Shown here piece by piece: positions 26,219 to 35,869 of a stretch of 64,000 nt of DNA. This stretch comes from Gammaproteobacteria bacterium (GTDB lineage Bacteria; Pseudomonadota; Gammaproteobacteria; DSM-16500). Under the pieces are notes generated by a model. It saw only the letters and a list, made by a program, of their open reading frames with translations. It did not search any database and was not told the DNA's origin. Location: the NCBI GenBank assembly GCA_021325575.1, contig JAJPGW010000006.1:1-64000 (forward strand), in the 5' to 3' direction. Position 1 is the stretch's first letter, and each line of letters starts with the position of its first letter. The position numbers and the translations under genes are program-made.

Positions 26219-27157
26219 ATGCACTATAACAAACTCGGCAAAGCCGGCATTAAACTCAGCGAAATTTCATTTGGCTCCTGGATTACGTTTGCAAAACAAT
26301 TGGGATTTAACCAGGTACGAGAATTCATGCACGCCGCGCACGACCATGGCGTGAATTTTTTCGATAACGCCGAAGGCTATGCGCATGGTGAATCCGAAGC
26401 ATTAATGGGAAAAGTGTTAAAAGAATTTCGCCGCGAAGATTTGGTGATCTCGACTAAAATTTTTTGGGGCGGCAATGGGCCGAATGATACAGGTTTGTCG
26501 CGCAAACATTTACTAGAGGGCACTAAAAATTCTTTAAAACGTCTGGAATTAAATTACGTCGATTTATTATTTTGTCATCGTCCTGATTTGGATACGCCCA
26601 TCGAAGAAACGGTGCTCGCGATGGATTATCTCGTGCGCAATGGTTATGTTTTGTATTGGGGTACTTCCGAATGGAGTGCGCAGCAAATTCAAAAAGCATT
26701 TGAAGTTGCTGAAAAATTAAATTGCATCAAACCCACGATGGAACAGCCGAAATATAATATGTTTTTCCGTGACCATTTGGAAAAAGATTATTTGCCGTTA
26801 TTTGATAAATATGGTCTCGGCACCACGACTTGGAGCCCGCTCGCATCTGGCATTTTGTCTGGCAAATATCATCACGGCATTCCGCAAGAAAGTCGTTTAG
26901 CCAAAGAAGCATGGTTGATTCCCAATAATTTTCGCGAGCTGGTAGAAAAAGTTAAGAAAATTTCAAAAATTGCAGAAGAACTCGATTGCACAACGCCTCA
27001 ACTCGCAATTGCCTGGTGTTTGAAAAATCCGCACGTGAGTTCAGTCATCACCGGCGCCACTAAAATGGAGCAATTACTCGAAAATTTAGGCGCAATTGAT
27101 ATTAAACATAAACTCACCCCCGATGTCATGAAAGCCATTGATAAGGCGTTAAAGTGA
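26219..27157 (+). CDS. Aldo/keto reductase
   Basis: 312 residues, (beta/alpha)8 NADPH-dependent oxidoreductase. The catalytic tetrad is visible: D and Y in FFDNAEGYAHGESE, K in VISTKIFWGG and H in LLFCHRPD. The sequence is of the K+-channel beta-subunit-like AKR group (GTSEWSAQQI, WSPLASGILSGKY). The substrate is unknown. Its stop overlaps the GTG start of folB, so it may be co-transcribed with the folate genes. Confidence 0.93.
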   Translation: MHYNKLGKAGIKLSEISFGSWITFAKQLGFNQVREFMHAAHDHGVNFFDNAEGYAHGESEALMGKVLKEFRREDLVISTKIFWGGNGPNDTGLSRKHLLEGTKNSLKRLELNYVDLLFCHRPDLDTPIEETVLAMDYLVRNGYVLYWGTSEWSAQQIQKAFEVAEKLNCIKPTMEQPKYNMFFRDHLEKDYLPLFDKYGLGTTTWSPLASGILSGKYHHGIPQESRLAKEAWLIPNNFRELVEKVKKISKIAEELDCTTPQLAIAWCLKNPHVSSVITGATKMEQLLENLGAIDIKHKLTPDVMKAIDKALK

Positions 27158-27522
27158 AAGCAGAAATCAATTTACAACAATTGGAGCTTTCAGTTCGCTT
27201 AGGATGGCCAGAGGAAGAACGTGAGATTCCGCAAACTATTTGGTTAGATATTCAAATAAAATTTTTCGATGCACCCTCTGCCTGCAAGTCTGATAATTTA
27301 GCCGATACGTTTTGTTATGATGAATTAATAAAAAAAATTAAAACCGAAATTCATGCGCGCGAATTTCGTTTAATCGAATATTTAGGCCAGGAAATTTATC
27401 GGGTCATCAAACAAGTCGTGGGAAATCATTCTGTTAACATTCGCATTCACAAAAAACCTCTCATTGAAAATTTAACCGGCGGCGTCAATTTTTGTTTTGG
27501 TGATGAAGCATGGTCATTTTAG
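27154..27522 (+). CDS. folB: Dihydroneopterin aldolase
   Basis: 122 residues, folate pathway: cleaves 7,8-dihydroneopterin to 6-hydroxymethyl-dihydropterin. The tunnel-fold signature is EREIPQTIWLDIQI, with the substrate residues in FCYDELI and RLIEYLGQEIY, and K in RIHKKP. GTG start overlaps the reductase stop (AAGTGA). The next gene in the pathway, folKP, begins inside its 3' end. Confidence 0.92.
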   Translation: MKAEINLQQLELSVRLGWPEEEREIPQTIWLDIQIKFFDAPSACKSDNLADTFCYDELIKKIKTEIHAREFRLIEYLGQEIYRVIKQVVGNHSVNIRIHKKPLIENLTGGVNFCFGDEAWSF

Positions 27523-28829
27523 GGTTAGGTTCTAATTTAGGCGATCGATTGCAGCATCTGCGAGATGCTTTGCAAATGATAAAAAAAATTCCGGGGCTTA
27601 ACGTTCAGCAAGTATCACCCGTTTATATTTCTGATGCATTATTACCTGAAAACGCACCAAGCGAATGGGACCGAGATTATCTCAATCTGGCTTTGCGCTG
27701 CGAAACCACGCTCGATCCTTATAAATTATTAGAGTTAACTAAAAATATTGAAAAAATAGCCGGCCGCCAACATAAAAAAAACTGGGGGCCAAGACCCATC
27801 GATATTGATATTTTAGCGTGGGATGATTTGATTCAATACGATGAAAAATTGCATATTCCGCATGAGCATTTATTGACGCGTCCTTTTGCATTGTGGCCTC
27901 TTGCTGATATAGCGCCACGCTGGATCCATCCTATTGTGAAAAAAACGGCGGCAGAATTAGTGTTACCTTGGGGCTCGCGTTTTTCAGGCGAAGCGCCACT
28001 TCATACCAGACAAATTCAACAACGCGCTGATTCACCGCAATTGGTTGGGATTTTGAATATCACACCCGATTCTTTTTCAGACGGTGGAAAATTTATAAAT
28101 CCGAATGATGCGATCGCCCAAGTGAAAAATCTGGTCGCAGACGGCGCGGACATTATTGATATTGGCGCAGAAGCAACGGGGCCGCGCGCAAAACCCATTA
28201 ACGCAGAAGCAGAATGGTTACGCTTAGAACCGATTTTGCAAATGCTGTTACCAGAACTCAAGCGTTTGCCCATCACTCCAAAAATCAGCATTGATACACG
28301 ACATTCAATCATAGCCATAAAAGCGCTGGAAATCGGCGTGGATTGGATTAATGACGTGACGGGATTAACCGATCCTGCCATGCGCGATATAATTGCGAAT
28401 AATACTTGTGATGTTGTCATCATGCATCACCTAAGTATTCCTGCTGATAAAACTATTTTTATTCCCCGCGATCAAGATCCAGTAGCGAATATTTTACACT
28501 GGGGCGAAAAACAAATTGCTCTGTTAGAAAAAAATAATATTCACCGCGAACGAATTATTTTTGATATCGGAATTGGTTTTGGCAAAACCGCCGAACAAGA
28601 TTTAGAATTATTAAACCGCATCACCGAATTTAAAAAATTAAATGTGCGCTTACTCGCAGGTCATTCACGAAAATATTTTTTGCAACAATTTACCCAAAAA
28701 CCACCCATCGAACGCGACATTGAAACACTCAGTTGTTCACTGCATTTGGCAAATCAAGAAATTAATTATTTACGCGTCCATCACATTGAAAATCACGCAA
28801 GAGCTTTTAAAACAATAAAAAATTTTTAA
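27510..28829 (+). CDS. Bifunctional HPPK/dihydropteroate synthase fusion
   Basis: 439 residues. Residues 1-160 are 6-hydroxymethyl-dihydropterin pyrophosphokinase (LGLGSNLGDRLQHL, WGPRPIDIDIL). From about 165 it is dihydropteroate synthase (LVGILNITPDSFSDGG, IIDIGAEATGPRAKPI, INDVTGL, DIGIGFGKT). The fusion links two consecutive folate steps. Such FolK-FolP fusions are known from Francisella and relatives but the genes are separate in E. coli. It overlaps folB by 13 bp. Confidence 0.94.
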   Translation: MVILGLGSNLGDRLQHLRDALQMIKKIPGLNVQQVSPVYISDALLPENAPSEWDRDYLNLALRCETTLDPYKLLELTKNIEKIAGRQHKKNWGPRPIDIDILAWDDLIQYDEKLHIPHEHLLTRPFALWPLADIAPRWIHPIVKKTAAELVLPWGSRFSGEAPLHTRQIQQRADSPQLVGILNITPDSFSDGGKFINPNDAIAQVKNLVADGADIIDIGAEATGPRAKPINAEAEWLRLEPILQMLLPELKRLPITPKISIDTRHSIIAIKALEIGVDWINDVTGLTDPAMRDIIANNTCDVVIMHHLSIPADKTIFIPRDQDPVANILHWGEKQIALLEKNNIHRERIIFDIGIGFGKTAEQDLELLNRITEFKKLNVRLLAGHSRKYFLQQFTQKPPIERDIETLSCSLHLANQEINYLRVHHIENHARAFKTIKNF

Positions 28830-28856
28830 ATCCTAAATCATGAACCGACCTCTACA

Positions 28857-28963
28857 CGAGCCGAGTTGGTTTTGTTTCCCGCGCGATTGCGTTTCATGGA
28901 TGAAATGCTTTAATACATGGACGTATGTTCCCCGAGCGCGGGAAACAAAACCAACTCGGCTCG
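28857..28963 (-). repeat. Branched long-hairpin element H4
   Basis: Perfect 28-bp arms at 28857-28884 and 28936-28963. The core is in the opposite orientation from H2 and H3; on the minus strand it reads TACGTCCATGTA then GCATTTCATCCATGAAACGC. It lies between the convergent folKP and folC genes, where it could also serve as a bidirectional terminator. Confidence 0.92.
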
Positions 28964-28976
28964 CGCCCCCATGATT

Positions 28977-30203
28977 TTAAATACACTCCGCTACAGTATG
29001 AAATGATCCAAATACAATAACTCGATCACCCTCTTTACCACGCTGCATTACATTCTGATATGCCATTTTCACAGTATCATACGAAAAAATATTGTTTAAC
29101 CCAGCAGACTGAAAAGCACTCAATAATTTTTCTAACGAAGCAGCACGCTTTAAAGGCAACAAACTCGCAACATGCCATTCATCGATTTTATCGCGCATCA
29201 CTTGAATCGTTGCCAAAATATCTTTGTCAGCTAACATAGAAAAAACCGCGCGGGCTTTACCACGGCACGGATGTTCTCGAAGCCAAGCATCTAAAAAGGC
29301 AGCAGATGCTGGATTATGTGATACATCGAATATTTGTTCAATTTTTCCAGGCACGACTTGAATGCGTCCCGCCAACTTTACTTTTTTTAATCCCGACTGA
29401 ATTTGCGTTTCAGTCACCGGCAAAAAATTCTGTGCGAGTTCTAATGCCATTAAAACGCTAGACATATTTTGTAATGCCAATGAAGGAATCGGCAAGGTTT
29501 TAAAATGATTTTTTTCACTCTGCCATTGCCAGTGATCTGCTTTTTTTAAAAAGCGAAATTCTTGATTTTGGCAATAAAAAGGCGCGTCAATTTTTTTAGC
29601 ATAATCTGTCAACGTGACTGGCGGATCAACGTCACCACAAATGGCCGGCTTACCGGACCGAAAAATCCCCGCTTTCTCAAACGCTATCTTTTCACGCGTA
29701 TCCCCTAACCATTCGGTATGATCTATCCCAATGCTGGTTACGATTGCAATATCCGCATCGATCACATTCACAGCATCAAATCGTCCGCCGAGACCCACTT
29801 CTAAAATCCAGACATCCAAATCCTGCTCTCGAAATATTTCAAACGCCGCCAGCGTATTAAACTCAAACGGCGTCAAAACGACCTCGCCCCGCGCCTGATC
29901 GATTTTTTCAAAGGCACGGCAAAACGCTTCATCGGAGGCATCCTGGCCCTGAATCCGAACATATTCGTTATGTTTAAATAAAATCGGCGAAGTAAAAACA
30001 CCCGTTTTAAAACCGGCCTCACGATAAATCGATTCTAATCCTGCGACTGTGGAGCCTTTCCCATTCGTTCCGCCGACTGTGATGCATACCGGCCCCTTTT
30101 TAAGATTTAAACGCCTGGCGACCTCCTGAACGCGCTCTAAGCTTAGATCAATGGCTGGGGTCCCCAATGACTGAATTCGCTCTAACCATGCTGAAAGATT
30201 CAC
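28977..30203 (-). CDS. folC: Bifunctional folylpolyglutamate/dihydrofolate synthase
   Basis: 408-residue Mur-ligase-like ATPase that adds glutamate to dihydropteroate and folates. The P-loop is VGGTNGKGSTVAGLE, followed by YVRIQGQ, LEVGLGGRFDAVNVID, SIGIDHTEWLGDTREKIAFEKAGIFR and DVSHNPASA. Convergent with the other folate genes, with element H4 between. Upstream is the long intergenic region before rpmH, where dnaA would be expected in enterics. Confidence 0.95.
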   Translation of the reverse strand: MNLSAWLERIQSLGTPAIDLSLERVQEVARRLNLKKGPVCITVGGTNGKGSTVAGLESIYREAGFKTGVFTSPILFKHNEYVRIQGQDASDEAFCRAFEKIDQARGEVVLTPFEFNTLAAFEIFREQDLDVWILEVGLGGRFDAVNVIDADIAIVTSIGIDHTEWLGDTREKIAFEKAGIFRSGKPAICGDVDPPVTLTDYAKKIDAPFYCQNQEFRFLKKADHWQWQSEKNHFKTLPIPSLALQNMSSVLMALELAQNFLPVTETQIQSGLKKVKLAGRIQVVPGKIEQIFDVSHNPASAAFLDAWLREHPCRGKARAVFSMLADKDILATIQVMRDKIDEWHVASLLPLKRAASLEKLLSAFQSAGLNNIFSYDTVKMAYQNVMQRGKEGDRVIVFGSFHTVAECI

Positions 30204-30506
30204 GCTGACCTCATAACCTGTTTAAAACCACCCTGATAACCTAGGTATTGTCTGTGCAAACCCTATGGAAAACAACACACCCCCTAATTTATCCCGGACC
30301 CCACACACCTTAACCACGCTAGGAACAAACGATTTCCACAGATCGATACATCCATAACCTGATGAATTTATTAACAATTAATAACCTTTCCACAGAAATT
30401 ACCGTCCTATATAAAAAGAAAAATAAGAAAAAGAATATATATAAAAAAGATGTTTTGTTAAGAACAATCACCACCGAAAATCTCCTGGAAATCCATGCGA
30501 AACAAA
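30204..30506. other. Intergenic region between folC and rpmH
   Basis: No coding frame is credible here. It contains an AT-rich run of about 45 bp (30409-30453) and two TTTCCACA strings (30333-30340, 30387-30394), which share 7 of 9 positions with a DnaA box. The neighbourhood (rpmH, rnpA, yidC, mnmE, mnmG, rsmG, parA) is origin-proximal in many gammaproteobacteria, but no exact DnaA 9-mer was seen, so an origin cannot be claimed. Confidence 0.35.
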
Positions 30507-30535
30507 TTGACAGGAAGCCAATAGAACCCTATGAT
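30507..30535 (+). promoter_or_regulatory. Sigma-70 promoter of rpmH
   Basis: TTGACA (30507-30512) and TATGAT (30530-30535) are separated by exactly 17 bp. The transcript would start about 32 bp before the rpmH ATG at 30573 and could carry rnpA, yidD, yidC and mnmE. Confidence 0.8.
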
Positions 30536-30554
30536 TAACGCCCTTGATTAATAA

Positions 30555-30707
<153 letters not shown>

Positions 30708-30718
30708 TTTAAACCCAA

Positions 30719-31075
30719 GTGCGTTTTAACCCTAACAACAAGCTGATTACAAAGGCAGAATTCAAATCCGTTTTTGATGAATCTTTTAAAGTCAGTCAAA
30801 AGTTTTTGACCGTTCTGTATAAACCGAATAAAAAAAATCAGGCGCGAATTGGTTTGGTGGTTGCAAAACGTTCGGTAAATAGCGCTGTTGCTAGAAATCA
30901 GATAAAACGTGTGATACGAGAAAGTTTTCGACTGAATCAGGAAAAATTAGCTGGACTCGATATTATTGTGATTGCCCGACAGCAATGCGGTTCATTAGAT
31001 AAAGCAACATTACGTGAAGGCATAGAAAAACTGTGGGAAAAGTTAATCAAACAATACAAACATTCCTCACCTTAA
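30719..31075 (+). CDS. rnpA: Ribonuclease P protein component
   Basis: 118 residues, the protein subunit of RNase P that matures tRNA 5' ends. The RNR motif region reads [16 protein letters not shown], followed by DIIVIARQ. Start codon is GTG at 30719, 11 bp after rpmH. Its end overlaps yidD by 43 bp. Confidence 0.96.
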   Translation: MRFNPNNKLITKAEFKSVFDESFKVSQKFLTVLYKPNKKNQARIGLVVAKRSVNSAVARNQIKRVIRESFRLNQEKLAGLDIIVIARQQCGSLDKATLREGIEKLWEKLIKQYKHSSP

Positions 31076-31278
31076 TTATTAAGGTTTATCGTTATTTAAT
31101 CAGTCCTTTTTTTGGAAATTGCTGCCGGTTTCACCCCTCTTGTTCATCTTATGCAATTGAAGCAATTCATTCTCATGGTGCAACAAAAGGAAGTTTTCTG
31201 ACATTTAAACGCATCTTACGCTGCCATCCGTTTCACCCAGGCGGTTTAGATCCTGTACCTAAACGAGAACACTCATGA
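31033..31278 (+). CDS. yidD: Membrane protein insertion efficiency factor YidD
   Basis: About 80 residues with [31 protein letters not shown] and [17 protein letters not shown], the family hallmarks with conserved cysteines. It assists YidC. Start is a GTG at 31033 inside rnpA, the only in-frame start that retains the full domain. Ends 4 bp inside yidC. Confidence 0.94.
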   Translation: MGKVNQTIQTFLTLIIKVYRYLISPFFGNCCRFHPSCSSYAIEAIHSHGATKGSFLTFKRILRCHPFHPGGLDPVPKREHS

Positions 31279-32939
31279 CGACCAATATGCTGGATTATGT
31301 ACGTTATTCACTTTATGCCATTTTAATTGTGATTGGATTATTGCTTTATCAATTATGGGAAAAAGAACACCCTAAAGCGGTTGTAACAACATCCGCAGAA
31401 ATTTCCACTACATCCAGTAATTATATTCCGCAAGTTCAAACCACATCAAACAGTGCAACTGGAACAAAAACCGCGGCATCTGTTTCAACACCGGTTACCG
31501 GAGAACATCTCATCCATGTTGCAACCGATGTATTGTCAGTTGACATTGATGCGCTAGGCGGAAATATTATTCAAGCAAAATTATTAAAATTTCCAGAAAG
31601 CCTGCATTCACCCAATTCATTTGTGTTATTAAATAATTCGGATGCGAATCGTTATATTGCACAAAGTGGTTTATTAAGCACGAATGGTCCAGATACTACT
31701 AAAGGACAAGCGCTTTATACGTCTGAAAAAACCAATTATGTGATGCAAAATGGTGAAAAAGTTTTGCTTGTCAATTTGGTTTGGAATAATCAAGGCGTGA
31801 AAGTTACAAAAACATTCACGTTTAAAAATAATGATTATCAAATTGGTGTGAATTATCACATCGAAAATCAATCGAAAAATGCTTGGGCTGGCAATTTATA
31901 TTTACAACTTATGCGAAAAGATACACCGCCGCCCACCACCGGTTTATCTAATTTAACAACCTATTTCGGAGCAGCAATCTCAAGCCCTGAAAAACCCTTT
32001 CAAAAAATCAGTTTCAAAGAAATGGGCAAACAAGATTTGAATCAAACCATCACCGGTGGATGGGCTGCGATGATTCAGCATTATTTTATTAGTGCTTGGA
32101 TTCCAGAACAAACTACGCAATCTAATTATTTCAGCCGAATTACCAACGATGGTTTGTATACCATTGGCATGATCGGTCCATCCGTCGCAATTAATCCAGG
32201 TGAAACAAAAGATATTTCAGCAAAATTGTACACAGGCCCGACTGAAGCAGCGCTGTTATCTAAAGCCGCGCCGGGTTTACCACTAACAATTGATTATGGT
32301 TGGTTCTGGTTTATCTCCGTCATTATTTTTTGGATGATGCAAAAAATTCATAGTGTAGTGGGCAACTGGGGTTGGTCAATTGTGCTCGTGACGGTTGTGA
32401 TCAAATTGATGTTTTATCATCTGTCCGCAAAAAGTTATCGCTCAATGAGTATGTTGAAAAAATTACAACCGCGCATTGAAGCCATGAAACAAAAATTTGG
32501 TGATGACAAACAAAAATTCACCCAAGCAACACTTGAGCTTTACAAAAAAGAAAAAGTAAATCCCATGAGTGGTTGCTTGCCGATTTTAATTCAGATCCCA
32601 GTATTTATCGCACTTTATTGGGTGTTGATTGAAGCGGTTGAATTACGCCAAGCGCCATTTATTTTATGGATCCATGATCTTTCTACCAAAGATCCGTATT
32701 ATATTCTGCCGATTTTGATGGGCCTTTCGATGTTGCTGCAACAAAAATTAAGCCCACCACCACCGGATCCAACGCAAGCCAAAGTCATGATGTTGATGCC
32801 TGTTATTTTCACGGTGTTATTTATGAATTTTCCAGCAGGCTTAATGCTCTACTGGTTTGTGAATAATACGCTTTCCGTGTTGCAGCAATGGTTCATCATG
32901 CGCGGCTTGGAAAAGTCAGATAAATCCAGGAAAAAATGA
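31275..32939 (+). CDS. yidC: Membrane protein insertase YidC
   Basis: 554 residues. An N-terminal anchor ([18 protein letters not shown]) is followed by a periplasmic beta domain and the C-terminal Oxa1/60K insertase core: [60 protein letters not shown] and the last helices. Works with SecYEG or alone. Overlaps yidD upstream and mnmE downstream by 4 bp each. Confidence 0.96.
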   Translation: MTTNMLDYVRYSLYAILIVIGLLLYQLWEKEHPKAVVTTSAEISTTSSNYIPQVQTTSNSATGTKTAASVSTPVTGEHLIHVATDVLSVDIDALGGNIIQAKLLKFPESLHSPNSFVLLNNSDANRYIAQSGLLSTNGPDTTKGQALYTSEKTNYVMQNGEKVLLVNLVWNNQGVKVTKTFTFKNNDYQIGVNYHIENQSKNAWAGNLYLQLMRKDTPPPTTGLSNLTTYFGAAISSPEKPFQKISFKEMGKQDLNQTITGGWAAMIQHYFISAWIPEQTTQSNYFSRITNDGLYTIGMIGPSVAINPGETKDISAKLYTGPTEAALLSKAAPGLPLTIDYGWFWFISVIIFWMMQKIHSVVGNWGWSIVLVTVVIKLMFYHLSAKSYRSMSMLKKLQPRIEAMKQKFGDDKQKFTQATLELYKKEKVNPMSGCLPILIQIPVFIALYWVLIEAVELRQAPFILWIHDLSTKDPYYILPILMGLSMLLQQKLSPPPPDPTQAKVMMLMPVIFTVLFMNFPAGLMLYWFVNNTLSVLQQWFIMRGLEKSDKSRKK

Positions 32940-34276
32940 CAACAGCAACAGAAACCATCGTTGCATTAGCAACACCACCCGGTCGCGGTGGTGTTGCGAT
33001 TATTCGAGTGTCAGGCCCTGATGTTCTCTTCATCGCAAAAAATATTTTAGAAAAAATTCCCACCCCCAGAAAAATTTTATTTAGCGCATTTTTGGATGAA
33101 CACAAAAATCCTTTGGATGAAGGCCTCGCGCTTTTTTTTAAAGGACCGAATTCTTTTACCGGCGAAGATGTTTTAGAGCTGCATGGGCACGGCGGCCCAG
33201 CTGTGGTCGATAGTATTATTCGCCGTGTGGTGGGATTAGGCGCACGTATTGCAAGACCCGGTGAATTTTCTGAACGTGCATTTTTAAATAATAAAATGGA
33301 TTTAGCACAGGCTGAGGCGATTGCTGATTTAATTCATGCCTCATCCGAACAAGCAGCGCGCGCGAGTATACGTTCTTTGCAAGGTGAATTTTCAGAAAAA
33401 ATTAATGAATTAGTGGAAGCCGTGATTCGTCTTCGCATGTATGTGGAAGCGGCGATTGATTTTACCGAAGAAGAAATTGATTTTTTAAGTCATAAAGAAG
33501 TTCAACAAGATTTTGATGGGTTGCTTACTAAACTAGAAAATGTATTGTCATCTGCGACCCAAGGCAGTTTGCTACGCGACGGTATTACTGTTGTGATTGC
33601 AGGCGAACCCAATGTTGGCAAATCCAGTTTGTTAAATCGTCTGAGCGGCAAACAAACGGCGATCGTGACTGATATTCCCGGCACGACGCGTGATATTTTG
33701 CGCGAACATATTCACATTGATGGCATGCCCGTGCATTTTATTGATACGGCAGGTTTGCGTGACAGCATGGATCCCGTCGAACAAGAAGGCATACGCCGTG
33801 CGCATCATGAAATTGCAGCGGCTGATTTAGTTTTGTGTGTGATCAATGCGGAAGATACGATTTTCCCAGCCCAAGATGTGATTTTCAAAAATAAAGCGCC
33901 GGTCGTCATTATTCGCAATAAAATCGATTTAGTCCCTGAAACGCCAGCTATTACAGAAGAGAATGATCGAACAGTCATTTCACTTTCAGCAAAAAAAGAT
34001 ATGGGTATCGATTTATTAAAAAACCACATCAAACACTGCGCTGGATTTAAAGACATTCCCGAAGGCACTTTTTCAGCCAGACGCAGGCACCTGGAAGCAC
34101 TGAATCTTGCAAAACGGTTTTTGCTGAGCGCCCAAAAACAACTAGCCTCTTTTACAGGCGAATTGCTTGCTGAAGACTTACGGCAGGCGCAATTGGCTTT
34201 GTCCGAAATTACGGGGGAATTTACCTCGGATGATCTATTAGGCCGAATTTTTGGCAGCTTTTGCATCGGCAAATAA
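32936..34276 (+). CDS. mnmE: tRNA uridine-5-carboxymethylaminomethyl GTPase MnmE
   Basis: 446 residues. The N-terminal formyl-THF-binding domain begins [22 protein letters not shown]. The GTPase domain has [27 protein letters not shown] and NKID. The C-terminal CIGK motif is present. With MnmG it forms the cmnm5U modification of the wobble base; mnmG lies downstream at 38177, separated by non-housekeeping genes. Confidence 0.97.
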   Translation: MTTATETIVALATPPGRGGVAIIRVSGPDVLFIAKNILEKIPTPRKILFSAFLDEHKNPLDEGLALFFKGPNSFTGEDVLELHGHGGPAVVDSIIRRVVGLGARIARPGEFSERAFLNNKMDLAQAEAIADLIHASSEQAARASIRSLQGEFSEKINELVEAVIRLRMYVEAAIDFTEEEIDFLSHKEVQQDFDGLLTKLENVLSSATQGSLLRDGITVVIAGEPNVGKSSLLNRLSGKQTAIVTDIPGTTRDILREHIHIDGMPVHFIDTAGLRDSMDPVEQEGIRRAHHEIAAADLVLCVINAEDTIFPAQDVIFKNKAPVVIIRNKIDLVPETPAITEENDRTVISLSAKKDMGIDLLKNHIKHCAGFKDIPEGTFSARRRHLEALNLAKRFLLSAQKQLASFTGELLAEDLRQAQLALSEITGEFTSDDLLGRIFGSFCIGK

Positions 34277-34302
34277 TCATTAAAAAACCACCTTATATTC
34301 TA

Positions 34303-34331
34303 TTGATTAAAAAATGACCTAATGATATAAT
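34303..34331 (+). promoter_or_regulatory. Sigma-70 promoter of the CaaX-protein gene
   Basis: TTGATT (34303-34308) and TATAAT (34326-34331) are 17 bp apart, near consensus. The transcript would include the CaaX protein and the phosphoribosyltransferase gene directly after it. Confidence 0.7.
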
Positions 34332-34351
34332 TGCGCAATTATTATACATTT

Positions 34352-35170
34352 ATGGTAGGCGCAAACGTGGCAACTCAGAGAAAACCTAATTTTTTCAGCA
34401 TGTTACCAGAACAATTGGTCAGGGCAAATCTATATACCCAAGTGGACCTTGTTACTAATTCTCATTTAGCTAACTGTTCACGTGGTCAAGATAGATTGTT
34501 TACAAACTATCTGGAAACCCCCGCAGGCCATCAACAGTTTTTACAAAAATTACTTAATTACACCCTTAACTATACCGACGGCGAGCAAAAAGTCGCACAA
34601 GAAGTTAAAGCAGCAAAGACCGTGAAACATCCAGTGTCTCTTTTGAAAAAAGCGGCTGGAAAACAAAAAGGGGGCCTCTGCTCGTTATTACAAAAAAGCA
34701 CCATAACCGATTCCTCCGGACGAGTATTTAAAGATGTTTCTCCATTACGATTAGCTTTTTGGTTAATGAGTCCAGTTGCAAAAAAAATGCTTGCTGCATT
34801 ACCTGCCGATCAAAGAGCGTTTGCGTTGCAGCAATTAAATGAACCAGTTCTTGTCAAACATCCTAAACAAGGTTGTTTTATCCCCGAAATGCAATTTGAT
34901 TTTTCTTTGGTTGAACGAGAATATACTTCAGGTATCAGTGGATTAGTTAAAGATCACGCCTCACTCCATGAAAATGTTAAGGTCAAATTGCCAATAGGTA
35001 TCAGAGAACAAATACTGTCGGGCTCGAGATTGGAAAATCTTCAGCAAGAATTAAAACAAGTAAAAGAAAAATTCAGCAACTTAAAACAAGAATTTGCCAC
35101 TCTTAAAACCCAATTAGAAGCTGACTGTAAAAAAATTCAAGATAATGAAAAATCCTGTATAATCTGTTAA
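34352..35170 (+). CDS. Hypothetical protein with C-terminal CaaX prenylation box
   Basis: About 272 residues. The C-terminus is C-I-I-C, a CaaX box (Cys, two aliphatics, Cys) of the sort farnesylated by eukaryotic hosts, preceded by a coiled coil of about 45 residues (LENLQQELKQVKEKFSNL...). The N-terminal FFSMLPEQLVRANLYTQVDL has a faint F-box look (LP then spaced hydrophobics), which is uncertain. Bacteria do not prenylate such motifs, so a host membrane target is inferred. Start may be ATG 34352 or GTG 34367, which has a better ribosome site (GGTAGG). The phosphoribosyltransferase ATG follows directly on its stop. Confidence 0.75.
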   Translation: MVGANVATQRKPNFFSMLPEQLVRANLYTQVDLVTNSHLANCSRGQDRLFTNYLETPAGHQQFLQKLLNYTLNYTDGEQKVAQEVKAAKTVKHPVSLLKKAAGKQKGGLCSLLQKSTITDSSGRVFKDVSPLRLAFWLMSPVAKKMLAALPADQRAFALQQLNEPVLVKHPKQGCFIPEMQFDFSLVEREYTSGISGLVKDHASLHENVKVKLPIGIREQILSGSRLENLQQELKQVKEKFSNLKQEFATLKTQLEADCKKIQDNEKSCIIC

Positions 35171-35809
35171 ATGGATGACAGATATCATGACCGCCGCGAC
35201 GCAGGCAGAGTTCTCGCCGAAGAACTGAAATCTTACGCGAATCGCAAGGATGTAATCGTGCTTGCGCTACCGCGTGGCGGTGTCCCCGTTGCTTTTGAAA
35301 TTGCAGAAGCCCTATCGGTTCCCCTCGATATTTTTATCGTACGAAAATTAGGTGTTCCTGGTCACGAAGAATTGGCGATGGGTGCGATTGCATCCGGCGG
35401 CACGACGGTTTTTAATCAAGATATTATTCACCAATTAGCCATTTCAAAAGAAGCCATTGATCGCGTGATTGCAGAAGAATCCGAAGAATTATTGCGTCGA
35501 GAAAAAAAATATCGCGGTGATAAAAAATTTCCGGACCTGAAAAATAAAGTCATCATTTTAGTCGATGATGGAATTGCAACAGGGGCCACCATGAAAGCTG
35601 CGATCAAAGCCCTACGCCGTTTGGAGCCGCTCAGTATCGTGGTTGCGGTACCGGTTGCTGCCGCTTCTACCTGCAAAGAAATGTCTGGCCTCGCTGACAA
35701 AATCATTTGCCCGCTTCAGCCCATTTTCTTTAACGCCGTTGGCGCCTGGTATGAGATTTTTGATCAAACTTTGGACGAAGAAGTCATTGATTTATTGGGT
35801 AAAAAATAA
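35171..35809 (+). CDS. Phosphoribosyltransferase-family protein
   Basis: 212 residues. The PRPP-binding signature is VIILVDDGIATGATMKAA, and VIVLALPRGGVPVAFEIAEAL precedes it. This architecture matches the stand-alone phosphoribosyltransferases of unknown substrate (COG1926) rather than a nucleotide-salvage enzyme with a defined base. Its ATG follows the TAA of the CaaX gene, so translation is coupled. Confidence 0.88.
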   Translation: MDDRYHDRRDAGRVLAEELKSYANRKDVIVLALPRGGVPVAFEIAEALSVPLDIFIVRKLGVPGHEELAMGAIASGGTTVFNQDIIHQLAISKEAIDRVIAEESEELLRREKKYRGDKKFPDLKNKVIILVDDGIATGATMKAAIKALRRLEPLSIVVAVPVAAASTCKEMSGLADKIICPLQPIFFNAVGAWYEIFDQTLDEEVIDLLGKK

Positions 35810-35869
35810 TCATTTCCATGGCTATAGCCCTTTTTATTGAGTATAATTACTTATAAAGAGGGTATTTTT

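Noticed and set aside
30333-30394. DnaA boxes and an origin of replication
   Set aside because: Only two imperfect TTTCCACA strings were found, each with two mismatches to the 9-mer; reported as a possibility only.
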